From NCBI GenBank assembly GCA_002336805.1, contig DDEZ01000012.1:445594-509593 (forward strand): 64,000 nucleotides of DNA. The letters run 5' to 3'. This document shows, piece by piece, positions 51,305 to 59,717 of this stretch. The translations under genes were made by a program, and so were the position numbers. Numbering within the stretch: the stretch's first letter is position 1; the number at the start of each line of letters is the position of its first letter. The notes beneath the pieces are model-generated. The model saw nothing but the letters and a program-made list of their open reading frames with translations, was not told where the DNA came from and did not search any database. The stretch comes from Bacteroidetes bacterium UBA1941. Its GTDB lineage: Bacteria; Bacteroidota; Bacteroidia; Chitinophagales; LD1.

Positions 51305-53428
51305 TTACTTAATAAACCCCGCGATCCTCCCCACATTCCACACATTCATAAACCACGGGCTATACTTATTTCTCCGTGCCTCTTCCTCCTCGCGGTGCCA
51401 GAGGTGCAGGTTGCTCGCCAGCCAGAGGTAGCCGAAGTGGTACGACGTATGGTCCCAACGCTTTGCCGCGATCAGCTCCAGCGGATAGCGGTAGTGCTGC
51501 TGCCGGCGGTTCACGATCTCCTGCGCTTTGGCGCGCGTAGCCGTGGCCTGCGCCAGCAGACTATCTCCGGCGAACTTCTGATGATGCAGCTTAGCCGACC
51601 TTTTCGCCAGGATATAGCTCAGCGTATAGTACCTGTGCCAGCCCCGCAGCCCCGTGATCTCAATCCCATCCCGCAGCTCCGCAGAGATAGAATCAGGCGA
51701 CGTACTCAGTTCCGCCACTATCCTTTCCGATCCCTTGGCAAAGGCCCAAAGCTGAGGCAGTATCCGGCTACCTACGGCGGTTATCACCGAGTCATTGGCC
51801 TTTCGTAGCAAGTACTTGTACGGCCACTGTGGGCGCGGTTCGTATTCATTGTTCAGCGCTTTCAGGCCTATCTCATCGGTGATGGTCATGGCCGTCATCC
51901 ACTTCATCAGCGTGCTGTCTTTCAGGTATTGCTGCTGTAGTTTCATTGCCTGATTCACGAGACCTTCATTTGGCCAGCTAGAGGTCTCGCGCACATACAT
52001 GGTCGGCTCGCGCTTCTGCTCGTGGCCATTGTAGGTGTACTGCCAGCTCCACCGTGCTATGCTCCAGTCAAAGAGCCAGTAGCCCCACTCCCAGCCCGAG
52101 CTGAAGGTGATATGCCCCGGCACATTATACTTCACGCAGGTGTCTATGTCACTCAGGCGCGCCGAGAGGTACGGCAGCAGCGTGAGCGGTATCGAGTTGT
52201 CAAACGTGACCCAGTAGGCCGACTCCGGGTAGTACCACGTCTCGCGCTGCTTCATCTGATCCAGCAGAAACCGGAACTGGTGCCGCTGGTTCTTATTCTC
52301 ATACACCGGCGCATTGGCCTCTGTCATATCGTAGAACATGACCGTGTGCGACAGCACACCGCGCTCCCTGTCCAGCGACTGGCTAGCAGAGTCCCATTGG
52401 AATGCCTTGCGCTTATCGCCCATCTCATTCTCATGGCGCACCACGTGCTGGCGGCCCATCAGCTTGGTGTGGCTATGGTCGCGCAGGTACTCGATCACAT
52501 GCAGGCGCAGCGCCTCTTTCTTTTTCTTATTGCCAGCTATGAACTCCGCCGTAGAGAACTCCATATTAAACACATCCCAGTCTGCCTGCAGCAGCCAGGC
52601 CAGGTTCTTTTCTATCTGCTTGTTCTTATTGCCGGGGCCGCCATACAGCTGGAAGGTCTTCTGCTGTATCATATGCAGCGAGAGGTCCGCCGCCATGATC
52701 AGCCCGCGGCTATGGCCGTAGTCTACAAAGGCTTTGGCATGCTTGATCCACACATCGCGGTCCACATCATTCAGCAGGCAAAACTCAAAGTATGTCTGCC
52801 CGTTGCGCACCAGCCAGTCCAGGTACTCCTTTACGTCCTCCAGCGCATGTGGCTGCGTACCATCCATCAGCTGCTCCGTCAGCTCTATCGGGTGCTCCGT
52901 ATGCAGGTGAAATCCCTTCTTGTCAAACAGCGGATGCCCGCTAAAGGTCATCTCATTCTCCGCCTGCCAGCCTTTCTCCAGGTGCGGGATGATGGTCCTG
53001 CGCGGATGGTAAAACTTAAAACCCAGGTGCTCCTGCAGCAGTCCATAGATACCAAAGCTCACGCCCTGCCAGCTGGTAGCGCTCAGCTCATACACTACGT
53101 GCGGTCCACCCGGTTTGATCTTCCACGTGTAGTCATGCGTGGGATAATTCCTATAGGGAAACGTCGCCTTCTCTGCAAAGCGGTTGAGCTTATTAGCCTC
53201 GCTCGCCTTAATCTCCGGTAGCACGATCTGCACGCGCGCACTGTTATCGTTTAGTGTTACCTCACAGCCACAGGCCTGACCTATCAGCTGCTGCGCATCT
53301 TTGATAGTAAGCGCGGTGATAGAGCTATCCAGCACGCTGCGTGGCGCTATGATGGAAACGGTGGGCCCGGCTGCGTACGTATGCGCAAATATGAACAAGG
53401 TGGCAACAAGAAGGGCGATCTGTTTCAT
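51305..53428 (-). CDS. Secreted protein with GH20/GH67-like N-terminal domain
   Basis: A 707-residue exported protein (signal peptide MKQIALLVATLFIFAHTYA). Residues ~24-160 look like the zincin-like fold preceding GH20 and GH67 catalytic barrels: VSIIAPRSVLDSS, DAQQLIGQACGCEV, ARVQIVLPE and SWQGVSFGIYGLLQEHLGF followed by KFYHPRRT. The rest (~170-707) is rich in Trp, Tyr and His and contains KEYLDWLVRNGQTYFEF, a WDVFNMEFSTAEF stretch with acidic residues and a helical C-terminus. No T9SS domain is present, so it is probably periplasmic. A glycosidase role is an inference from the N-terminal domain; catalytic residues cannot be fixed by eye. A second copy once existed to its left (49968-50064). 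Confidence 0.75.
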   Translation of the reverse strand: MKQIALLVATLFIFAHTYAAGPTVSIIAPRSVLDSSITALTIKDAQQLIGQACGCEVTLNDNSARVQIVLPEIKASEANKLNRFAEKATFPYRNYPTHDYTWKIKPGGPHVVYELSATSWQGVSFGIYGLLQEHLGFKFYHPRRTIIPHLEKGWQAENEMTFSGHPLFDKKGFHLHTEHPIELTEQLMDGTQPHALEDVKEYLDWLVRNGQTYFEFCLLNDVDRDVWIKHAKAFVDYGHSRGLIMAADLSLHMIQQKTFQLYGGPGNKNKQIEKNLAWLLQADWDVFNMEFSTAEFIAGNKKKKEALRLHVIEYLRDHSHTKLMGRQHVVRHENEMGDKRKAFQWDSASQSLDRERGVLSHTVMFYDMTEANAPVYENKNQRHQFRFLLDQMKQRETWYYPESAYWVTFDNSIPLTLLPYLSARLSDIDTCVKYNVPGHITFSSGWEWGYWLFDWSIARWSWQYTYNGHEQKREPTMYVRETSSWPNEGLVNQAMKLQQQYLKDSTLMKWMTAMTITDEIGLKALNNEYEPRPQWPYKYLLRKANDSVITAVGSRILPQLWAFAKGSERIVAELSTSPDSISAELRDGIEITGLRGWHRYYTLSYILAKRSAKLHHQKFAGDSLLAQATATRAKAQEIVNRRQQHYRYPLELIAAKRWDHTSYHFGYLWLASNLHLWHREEEEARRNKYSPWFMNVWNVGRIAGFIK

Positions 53429-53514
53429 GTGGGGAAGGTAGGAGAAGTTATATACAAATCAAATAGCGCAGTCGCATCTGCCCTGCCTGAATAAGTAAGG
53501 CCTTAGCCACTTTG

Positions 53515-53547
53515 TTGCCACAGGCACTATTCTGGTTGTTATATTTG
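53515..53547 (+). promoter_or_regulatory. Promoter of the T9SS propeller gene
   Basis: TTG (53515-53517) and TATATTTG (53540-53547) are 22 bp apart, close to the Bacteroidota consensus, ending 18 bp before the ATG at 53566. Confidence 0.5.
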
Positions 53548-53565
53548 CTGTAAACTTATCGTACT

Positions 53566-54759
53566 ATGAAAATCAAATATCTCTTTGCTCTCAGCATCCT
53601 CCTCTCTCTTTTAGTGCCGCGTGCCGCCTATGCGCAGGCGGGATTCAGCGAGTATTTCATCACAGTCGATCCCGACAGCGGCACCATTCATCTGATCAAA
53701 GAAATACCACAGGTGCATTGGATCTATGTGGGGCTCTCCGGTACCTGTGTAGACCAGGCGCGGGGCCGGTACATGTTTCATGGCATAGACAGCGCTGGGG
53801 CCGAGCATTTTTATACACTCGATGCCACTACGGGCACTGTACTGTATGCCCCCGTCGTCACCGTACCCTCCGGAGACAACTGGGGCGAGCTGCAATATGA
53901 CGACTCTCTGCAGCGCTTATTTGGCATCTACTGGCGGTCTGCTGAGCAGCTGGAGTATTTCATCTCCATAGACCAGGTCACCGGGGCTTTCACTTTTATA
54001 GATACCATCGATGGAGTCAATGCCATACCCGTAGGCCTCTACAGCTATGACCAGCACCGCCATGCCTACATCCTCAGTGCCAATCAGAACCTGTACACTA
54101 TAGATGCGCGCACCGGAGCAGTCCTGTCCAGCCCTATACTGCGTACCTCTCTGGGCGGCATGCATTTTGACAATGCTACAGGCACGCTGTATGGCAATAT
54201 AGCAGGTACCCTCATGAAGATCGATCCGGCCACAGCAGATACCACCGTGATCAACCAGATACCTTGGTGCCAGGGCACCGGCGGCGCCACGATGGATGAA
54301 ATACACCAGCGCTATATTACGCTGGGAGATAGCGCCGGCGACCATCAGATCATCTCTCTGGATACTTTTGGTGTGCCTGTGAGCCATCCGCGTTTTTTCC
54401 AAGGGCAGGTGTCGGGAGAGAATGCAATAGAACTCTGCTATGACAATTCGCGTGGCACACTATACGGCCTGCACTGGCACTATGATGCCGCTACAGCCAT
54501 CGCCCCCCTCGCCCAGGATGCTTCCATCACCTGCTATCCTAACCCGTCTGACGGTATAGTGACTTTTAAAATATCATCTGCACCTACCGGTTGGGAGATT
54601 AAATTGTATAGTACCAGCGGGCAGCTCGTACGTACGATAGACACAGGAACCCACACTGAAATCTCTCTTTCCCTCAGTGACCTGCCTGCCGGCATCTATC
54701 ACTATGAGATACTAGGTTGCGGCCATACTCATAGCAATGGTAATATCGTGCGACAGTAG
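53566..54759 (+). CDS. T9SS-exported beta-propeller-like protein
   Basis: A 397-residue secreted protein with signal peptide (YAQA). Residues ~28-320 contain repeated blade-like motifs: EYFITVDPDSGTIHLIKEI, HFYTLDATTGTVLYAPVV, EYFISIDQVTGAFTFIDTI, LYTIDARTGAVLSSPI and LMKIDPATADTTVI, suggesting a six- or seven-bladed propeller. Residues ~322-397 are a T9SS type A sorting domain (ITCYPNPSDGIVTFKI, IKLYSTSGQLVRTI, LPAGIYHYEIL). No catalytic motif is visible; binding or scaffolding at the cell surface is likely. Confidence 0.82.
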   Translation: MKIKYLFALSILLSLLVPRAAYAQAGFSEYFITVDPDSGTIHLIKEIPQVHWIYVGLSGTCVDQARGRYMFHGIDSAGAEHFYTLDATTGTVLYAPVVTVPSGDNWGELQYDDSLQRLFGIYWRSAEQLEYFISIDQVTGAFTFIDTIDGVNAIPVGLYSYDQHRHAYILSANQNLYTIDARTGAVLSSPILRTSLGGMHFDNATGTLYGNIAGTLMKIDPATADTTVINQIPWCQGTGGATMDEIHQRYITLGDSAGDHQIISLDTFGVPVSHPRFFQGQVSGENAIELCYDNSRGTLYGLHWHYDAATAIAPLAQDASITCYPNPSDGIVTFKISSAPTGWEIKLYSTSGQLVRTIDTGTHTEISLSLSDLPAGIYHYEILGCGHTHSNGNIVRQ

Positions 54760-54846
54760 GCTGTCGGCACTATATCTATGTGAAATCATTGACTAAGGTC
54801 ATTACCATCCCTAACATTCATCATAGCTTCCCGTTATACAGCCAGA

Positions 54847-54854
54847 TACATTTG
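54847..54854 (+). promoter_or_regulatory. -7 box upstream of the candidate RNA
   Basis: TACATTTG matches TAnnTTTG and is identical to the pckA and pepP boxes. No clear TTG is found ~20 bp upstream. The predicted start is near 54860. Confidence 0.4.
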
Positions 54855-54859
54855 CTCTG

Positions 54860-55022
54860 TCAAACAGCTACTGACTACCGCTGACGGAGCAACCCCACGG
54901 GTCCTCAAGGTACGCAGGGTTTGACTCAGGCACCTCTCTATCGGGAGTGGAGAGCACCTGACATCAAGAACCGGGTTTTAGTAGGGCGGCCGCAAACGGG
55001 AGTTAAAGCGGCCGCTTTTATT
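54860..55022 (+). ncRNA. Candidate structured small RNA (~165 nt) of unknown family
   Basis: The 302-bp convergent spacer between the propeller gene and a hypothetical gene contains no frame but looks like a transcription unit: a -7 box at 54847, nested helices, and a strong terminator. Long-range pairs are CTACT (54868-54872) with AGTAG (54980-54984) and AACCC (54891-54895) with GGGTT (54973-54977). Local hairpins are CCG-CTGA-CGG (54878-54887) and a two-part stem TCAGG/CCTGA (54926-54930, 54957-54961) with inner CTCTC/GAGAG (54934-54938, 54950-54954). I could not match it to SRP RNA, RNase P, tmRNA or a known riboswitch; a 6S-like RNA is possible. No gene follows in sense, so it is not a leader. 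Confidence 0.5.
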
Positions 55023-55024
55023 TT
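54986..55024 (+). terminator. Intrinsic terminator of the candidate RNA
   Basis: GCGGCCGC (54986-54993) pairs with GCGGCCGC (55008-55015) across a 14-nt loop and is followed by TTTTATTTT. The T-run is on the plus strand only, so it serves plus-strand transcription. Confidence 0.8.
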
Positions 55025-55061
55025 GTAAGGATTCCTACGCGGCATTTTTCTTATGAAAATA

Positions 55062-55922
55062 CTAATTGACTAAGAGAGTAAATCTCTTTGCGATCTTCGA
55101 GGCCATATATCCTTTAGTATTCAGTTTCATGACGCCCTCATAGCTGATCCAACGACCACGATCAATAGAAAAACGGGCAATGCCATCATATGAAATATCC
55201 ATTACGGTTTTATCATTGCCCTCTGCGGCAAACATTCTTGCCATACCGGTCATTTCACCCGAAGAATATTCTTTAACATCATACTTAAGGGTGGCAACCC
55301 TTTCCCCATTTAGATTGTCAATTGTCATGAGCCTGACTTCATTTTTCTTGAATGAAGTATCGCATTGGAAAGATTGATCCATAGATGTCAGGTGTACGTT
55401 GAGTTCCCATGTATCTCCGACTTTCACTTCTCCCCTCGGCAACTCAAATAAAAGCGCTAACAAATTCAGCTGATTCGTCCCTAAATAAAAGCTTTCTACA
55501 CCTCCCTCCGCATAAACTGCTCCTCTCAACGATACGTTCTTCATTCTGGCAGCTATTTCTTTTATGTAAGCATTGGAAGTATCCGATGCGGTAGTATCAT
55601 TATTATCAGTAGCGCTTATTACTACACCAACCACACCCTTTCTTTTCTCTGATAAATAAGATACAAAATCAGACTTATCGAAGGACTTGCTCAAGGCTTT
55701 CAAAAGCTCTTTTTGTTTCTCATCATTCATTAGGCTATCGCCAAACATTTTTGCAAATGACATAGTGGGCAAAATAGAGGCCTCCGTATCAATAGAAGCC
55801 ATCACAGTGCGATAGGAGAGCACTTCTCCAGGCTGTAGTTTCCATTTCAGTGCTACTGATTTCTGAGCAACTAGCGTGATGCTACTCAGCATCACTACCG
55901 TACAATAAAATATCCTTATCAT
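55062..55922 (-). CDS. Hypothetical secreted protein
   Basis: A 286-residue exported protein with a signal peptide (to about VAQ, residue 19). The body looks beta-rich: VALKWKLQPGEVLSYRTVM at the start of the mature protein, LPRGEVKVGDTWELNVHL, VATLKYDVKEYSSGEMTG, SYDGIARFSIDRGRWISYEG and a final GYMASKIAKRFTLLVN. A 'grows from KLQPGE-SYR and ends in repeated strand pairs' layout is seen in several Bacteroidota families of unknown function that may bind small hydrophobic ligands. It is more AT-rich than the flanking acyl-CoA dehydrogenase gene. Function unknown. Confidence 0.75.
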   Translation of the reverse strand: MIRIFYCTVVMLSSITLVAQKSVALKWKLQPGEVLSYRTVMASIDTEASILPTMSFAKMFGDSLMNDEKQKELLKALSKSFDKSDFVSYLSEKRKGVVGVVISATDNNDTTASDTSNAYIKEIAARMKNVSLRGAVYAEGGVESFYLGTNQLNLLALLFELPRGEVKVGDTWELNVHLTSMDQSFQCDTSFKKNEVRLMTIDNLNGERVATLKYDVKEYSSGEMTGMARMFAAEGNDKTVMDISYDGIARFSIDRGRWISYEGVMKLNTKGYMASKIAKRFTLLVN

Positions 55923-55955
55923 TTATTAATATAAAACTAGACAATTACACTACCA

Positions 55956-57677
55956 TCAAAACTCCCACGCCACCAGCCCACGCACTTCTTCTACAGACAG
56001 CGGCGTAATAGTATCAAGTGCAGCATCACCCTTATATTTCTTCACCAGCCAAGCGAGTGCCGGTGCGATCCAGGCCTTGCTGGTTTCATCGATAGCATCA
56101 CACAGCAGTGATATCTGATACAGCGAGGTCACATTCTCAAAGAACGGCTTGGCGCTCGCCTCCATCTCATCCTGTGGCAGCGTCCGCAGCCTTTCGCCAA
56201 AGGCGATGAGCTTCTGCAGTTCTTCTTTCAGGAAGGCACCATACTCCGCGCTCTTCGCTGCACTTCGTGCTATCTCCGTAGCCACCGCGCGCAGTCCCTC
56301 AGACTTGGCCAGCGCACGCAGCATATCCAGGATGATGATATTGCCACTACCCTCCCAGATAGGCAGCACCATCATATCGCGCATCAGCTTTGGCATCACG
56401 CCGTCCTCTATATAGCCTATGCCGCCCATCAGCTCCATGCTCTCGCGGCAGATATAGACCCCCTTCTCTGCAGACCACTTCTTCGCCATCGGATTGATAA
56501 TGCGGAAGAGCTGCGCCTCATGCTCATTACCATGGTCGGCCATATCCAGCGCCTTGATAGCACGCCAGGTCAGGTAAAAGTTCGCCACATTCAGCGCGCC
56601 CAGCTCCGTGAGCTTCGTGCGGATCAGCGCATGCTCTATCGCCACCTTGCCAAAGGTCTTCCTTGTACTGATGTACTGATAGGCCTCTATCAGCGCCCTG
56701 CGCGAGATGGAGAGCGCCGCCACAGAGTTGTACAGACGCGAGAGGTTCACCATCTCGATCATCACTTTAAAACCTTCAAACTCCGGCCCCACCATTGTGC
56801 CGATGGTATCTGTGAGCGTGGTCTCACCACTGGCCATGCTGCGCACGCCGAGCTTCTCCTTGATACGGATCAGGTCCAGCGGATTACGCTTGCCATCACT
56901 CAGGTATTTCTCTACGAGGAAAATAGACAGCCCCTTCGTACCCTTCGCATCTGAGTCCGTACGCGCCAGCGCAAAGATCAGGTCCGCATTCGCATTGCTG
57001 CAAAACCACTTCTCGCCATTCAGCTTATATGTCTTGCCCTCCTCGTGGGTGGCGGTAGTGATGCTCGCTCCCACATCAGAGCCACCGGTCTTTTCCGTCA
57101 GGTACATCGCACCGGTGTAGAGCTCTTTGTCATCATTCGTCCAGATATGCGGTAGCAGTCTCGCTTTGTCTTCTTCATCACAGAATATATCTATGAGCCG
57201 CGCCACGCCATCTGTCATACACAGCGGGCAGTACTGCCCTGCCTCGCTCATAGCATAAAGGTAGCCGGTAGAGAAGCCCAGCCTATGCGCCTCCTTGCCA
57301 TATTTGGCACGCAGCGTTGGCTCCCACTTCACGCGAAACATCTCGGACTTCACCGCTACTTTCATCAGCTCCCAGTACGATGGGTGAAAGCGGATCTCGT
57401 TGATATTTTCACCAAAGAAATTGCGCTTCACCAGTTCCGGCCCGTTCTGGTCTGCCATCAGGGAGTGCTCATTCATCGGGCCGGCAGCTTCGGTACCGGT
57501 GTAGTTGAGCTTGTCTTCCATATAGGCATGACCCTCTTTGCTCACCTGTGTGCTAAGGTAGTGGCGCAGTATCGCATCACTTTTATAGAAATTAGTACTC
57601 GGCGTGAAAGTCGTGGTCAGCACCTGGTTTTTCTCTTTTGGGTAGCGCACCGTTTTGGTCGTGGTCTGCATGGTCAT
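55956..57677 (-). CDS. Acyl-CoA dehydrogenase, AidB-like
   Basis: FAD-dependent dehydrogenase that would desaturate an acyl-CoA at the alpha-beta bond. The 573 residues exceed the usual ~380 because of an N-terminal extension (~1-60) and a C-terminal helical domain (~470-573), as in AidB and isovaleryl-CoA-type relatives. Family motifs are YTGAMYLTEKTGGSDVGASI, KLNGEKWFCSNANADLIFAL, IKEKLGVRSMASGETTL and the ARMELMGGIGY-like CRESMELMGGIGYIEDGVMP with PIWEGSGNIIILDMLRA. Glu in WEGSGN occupies the position conserved in the family. It is a single gene; the substrate is unknown. Confidence 0.92.
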   Translation of the reverse strand: MTMQTTTKTVRYPKEKNQVLTTTFTPSTNFYKSDAILRHYLSTQVSKEGHAYMEDKLNYTGTEAAGPMNEHSLMADQNGPELVKRNFFGENINEIRFHPSYWELMKVAVKSEMFRVKWEPTLRAKYGKEAHRLGFSTGYLYAMSEAGQYCPLCMTDGVARLIDIFCDEEDKARLLPHIWTNDDKELYTGAMYLTEKTGGSDVGASITTATHEEGKTYKLNGEKWFCSNANADLIFALARTDSDAKGTKGLSIFLVEKYLSDGKRNPLDLIRIKEKLGVRSMASGETTLTDTIGTMVGPEFEGFKVMIEMVNLSRLYNSVAALSISRRALIEAYQYISTRKTFGKVAIEHALIRTKLTELGALNVANFYLTWRAIKALDMADHGNEHEAQLFRIINPMAKKWSAEKGVYICRESMELMGGIGYIEDGVMPKLMRDMMVLPIWEGSGNIIILDMLRALAKSEGLRAVATEIARSAAKSAEYGAFLKEELQKLIAFGERLRTLPQDEMEASAKPFFENVTSLYQISLLCDAIDETSKAWIAPALAWLVKKYKGDAALDTITPLSVEEVRGLVAWEF

Positions 57678-57741
57678 GATATATTGAGCTACTAAGATAG
57701 GGAATAGTCAGAAGTCAGGTAAACCCTCCGGGCTACAGGCC

Positions 57742-57891
57742 CTAGTGGTGCTTAAAGTACTGTATCTCACGCTCATGCTTCCTGGCCGCCTCCAGCGAGT
57801 CAAATGTACCGAGGTTCTTACGCTTATGTGTCTTTGCATCTACCTTGCGGCTGTAGATGCGGTATTGTCCGGATTTCAGTTTGCGTATCAT
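57742..57891 (-). CDS. 49-residue conserved basic small protein
   Basis: ATG 57891 to TAG 57744 encodes a 49-residue protein beginning MIRKLKSGQYRIYSRKVDAK and ending AARKHEREIQYFKHH. The pattern (KLKSGxYRxYSRK, KRKNLGTF, AAxxHEREIQYFK) is one I recognise as recurring in Bacteroidota and Proteobacteria as stand-alone ~50-residue proteins; it recalls the Arm-type DNA-binding N-terminus of tyrosine integrases but has no catalytic part. It is strongly basic and may bind nucleic acid. The rest of the 320-bp gap (57678-57997) shows nothing else clear. Confidence 0.8.
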   Translation of the reverse strand: MIRKLKSGQYRIYSRKVDAKTHKRKNLGTFDSLEAARKHEREIQYFKHH

Positions 57892-57997
57892 GATGTTTAT
57901 TTTTACATAAAAGCAGTATCACAAAGTATGTGCCCAATGAGAATAGCCCATGCTGAAGCTTTACTGATTTTGTTTTATTTTATGGGGAAAATAAGCT

Positions 57998-58537
57998 ATG
58001 GAAATAAAAGGGGCTAAGATCAAGTTGCGGGCATACAAAGAGCAGGACTATGACACTCTTCGCCATTGGCTCAAAGGCGATCAGGAGTGGAAGAAATATG
58101 ATGGTCCCTACTATCCCAAACCGACAGATGAAGAGGTGGAAGCATCGATCGTAAAGCAGATAGAGCGGGATAAGATCGCCAGAGAAGCTCCATACTCACT
58201 GGCGATCGCCGATATACATACGGATATACTCATCGGGGAAGTGACGCGCTACTGGATATGCCGGGAGACCAAATGGGTGGCGATAGGCATTCTGATCTAT
58301 GACCCTGCCCTATGGGGGCGTGGCTATGCTACGGAGGCGCTAGGCATATGGAGCGATCTTCTTTTTGATAAAATGCCTGATAGCTGGCGCTTCGATCTGG
58401 AGACCTGGTCTGGCAATACAGGTATGATGCGCGTAGCTGAGAAGATCGGCTATAAACTCGAAGGCAGATTCACGAATGCGAGAAAGGTGAATGGCAAATT
58501 TTATGACAGTGTGAGGTATGGTAAGTGGCGGGAGTAA
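57998..58537 (+). CDS. GNAT-family N-acetyltransferase (RimJ/RimL-like)
   Basis: A 179-residue cytosolic acetyltransferase. The fold is read from KIKLRAYKEQDYDTLRHWLK at the start, IGILIYDPALWGRGYATEAL (the acetyl-CoA loop, G-R-G-Y-A) and WSGNTGMMRVAEKIGYKLEG at the end, a RimJ/RimL-type pattern in which a conserved Asn precedes the final helix. The acceptor could be a ribosomal protein N-terminus or a small amine such as an aminoglycoside; nothing nearby decides this. Confidence 0.9.
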   Translation: MEIKGAKIKLRAYKEQDYDTLRHWLKGDQEWKKYDGPYYPKPTDEEVEASIVKQIERDKIAREAPYSLAIADIHTDILIGEVTRYWICRETKWVAIGILIYDPALWGRGYATEALGIWSDLLFDKMPDSWRFDLETWSGNTGMMRVAEKIGYKLEGRFTNARKVNGKFYDSVRYGKWRE

Positions 58538-58577
58538 CGTGGACAATAATTGTAGAAAAGGGAAGAGGGAAATGAGA

Positions 58578-58605
58578 TTGTAAATGATCAAAGGGGATAG
58601 CTTTG
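58578..58605 (+). promoter_or_regulatory. Promoter of era
   Basis: TTG (58578-58580) and TAGCTTTG (58598-58605) are 17 bp apart and fit the Bacteroidota consensus. The predicted leader to ATG 58651 is ~40 nt. Confidence 0.5.
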
Positions 58606-58650
58606 TCTGCCAATTTTTAGGATTTCGCTTTTAACGAGTAACTTGCACCC

Positions 58651-59541
58651 ATGCACAAAGCAGGATTTGTCAATATAGTAGGGCTGCCAAATGTGGGCAA
58701 GTCCACTCTCATGAACGCACTCGTAGGTGAGCGGCTTTCTATCATTTCGCCAAAGGCGCAGACCACGCGCCACCGTATCATCGGCATCGTAAATGAGCCG
58801 GGATACCAGATCGTTTTCTCCGATACCCCGGGTTATGTGAATGAGCCCGGCTATGCCCTGCACCGCACCATGAATACATATGTGCACCAAAGCTTTGAAG
58901 ATGCAGATGTCCTTTTCCTCATCACTGACAAATACCAGAAGATAGACGAGCAGGCATTCCTCATCAGCCAGCTGGGAAAGACCAAAGTGGCTGTAGTTGT
59001 TGTATTCAATAAGCTGGACCTCTGCCGCGAGGGTGAGCTGGAGGAGTGGCAGGTGCGCTGGAAGCAGGAGCTGCCCCTGGCCAACTTCGTGCCCATCTCT
59101 GCCAAGGATGGCACCAACATAGATAAGCTCATAGAGTTTGTAGTAAGGAACCTGCCGGAGTCGGAGGCTTATTATGACAAGGACTCCCTCACCGACAGGC
59201 ATATCCGCTACTTTGTCTCTGAGATCGTGCGCGAGAAGATCTTCCTCAACTATCAAAAAGAGATACCATACTCCTGCCAGGTAGTCTGCGAGGAGTACAA
59301 GGAAGCCGACGACATGGATCGCATCCGCTGCACCATCTTCGTAGAGCGTGAGTCGCAAAAGAACATCGTGATAGGCAAAGGCGGCTCCTCACTCAATAAG
59401 GTAGGCACCGAAGCCCGTCTGGCTATAGAAGAGTTTGTGGGCAAGAAGGTCTTTCTCGGCCTCTATGTAAAGGTCAAACCAAACTGGCGCAACAATGACC
59501 AGACCCTACGCTCATTCGGCTTTGAGCAGACTAATGACTAG
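58651..59541 (+). CDS. era: GTPase Era
   Basis: Essential GTPase that binds the 3' end of 16S rRNA during 30S assembly. The 296 residues show the P-loop GLPNVGKST (11-19), the switch SPKAQTTRHRIIGI, DTPGY, the NKLD specificity motif and a C-terminal KH domain with IGKGGSSLNKVGTEAR and the end VKVKPNWRNN. Length is normal. It is transcribed alone and followed by the large inverted repeat at 59558-59717. Confidence 0.97.
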   Translation: MHKAGFVNIVGLPNVGKSTLMNALVGERLSIISPKAQTTRHRIIGIVNEPGYQIVFSDTPGYVNEPGYALHRTMNTYVHQSFEDADVLFLITDKYQKIDEQAFLISQLGKTKVAVVVVFNKLDLCREGELEEWQVRWKQELPLANFVPISAKDGTNIDKLIEFVVRNLPESEAYYDKDSLTDRHIRYFVSEIVREKIFLNYQKEIPYSCQVVCEEYKEADDMDRIRCTIFVERESQKNIVIGKGGSSLNKVGTEARLAIEEFVGKKVFLGLYVKVKPNWRNNDQTLRSFGFEQTND

Positions 59542-59557
59542 TTTTTGACTAAAGATG

Positions 59558-59717
59558 TTTCTCGCAAAGGCGCAAAGGATTTAAGGAATACAGAAGCTTA
59601 TAAAGTAGTAATAGGATAGCCGCTCTTTCACTGAGCGGCTATCCTATTTAGTTCGGTTTATATTTTGTTAGTATCAACCTTTGCATTTCCTTCATCCCTT
59701 TGCGCCTTTGCGAGAAA
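59558..59717. repeat. Inverted pair of TTTGCG-type repeats between convergent genes
   Basis: A perfect 21-bp arm at 59558-59578 (TTTCTCGCAAAGGCGCAAAG plus G) has its complement at 59697-59717. The arms enclose an internal hairpin at 59610-59648. The spacer lies between era and the RND pump gene. No gene is seen in it. Confidence 0.85.
59610..59648. terminator. Strong hairpin, probable terminator of era
   Basis: AATAGGATAGCCGCTC pairs perfectly with its complement (16-bp stem) across a 7-nt loop, followed on the plus strand by TTAGTTCGGTTTATATTTTG. The T-run is broken, so efficiency is uncertain. It may work in both directions. Confidence 0.65.
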
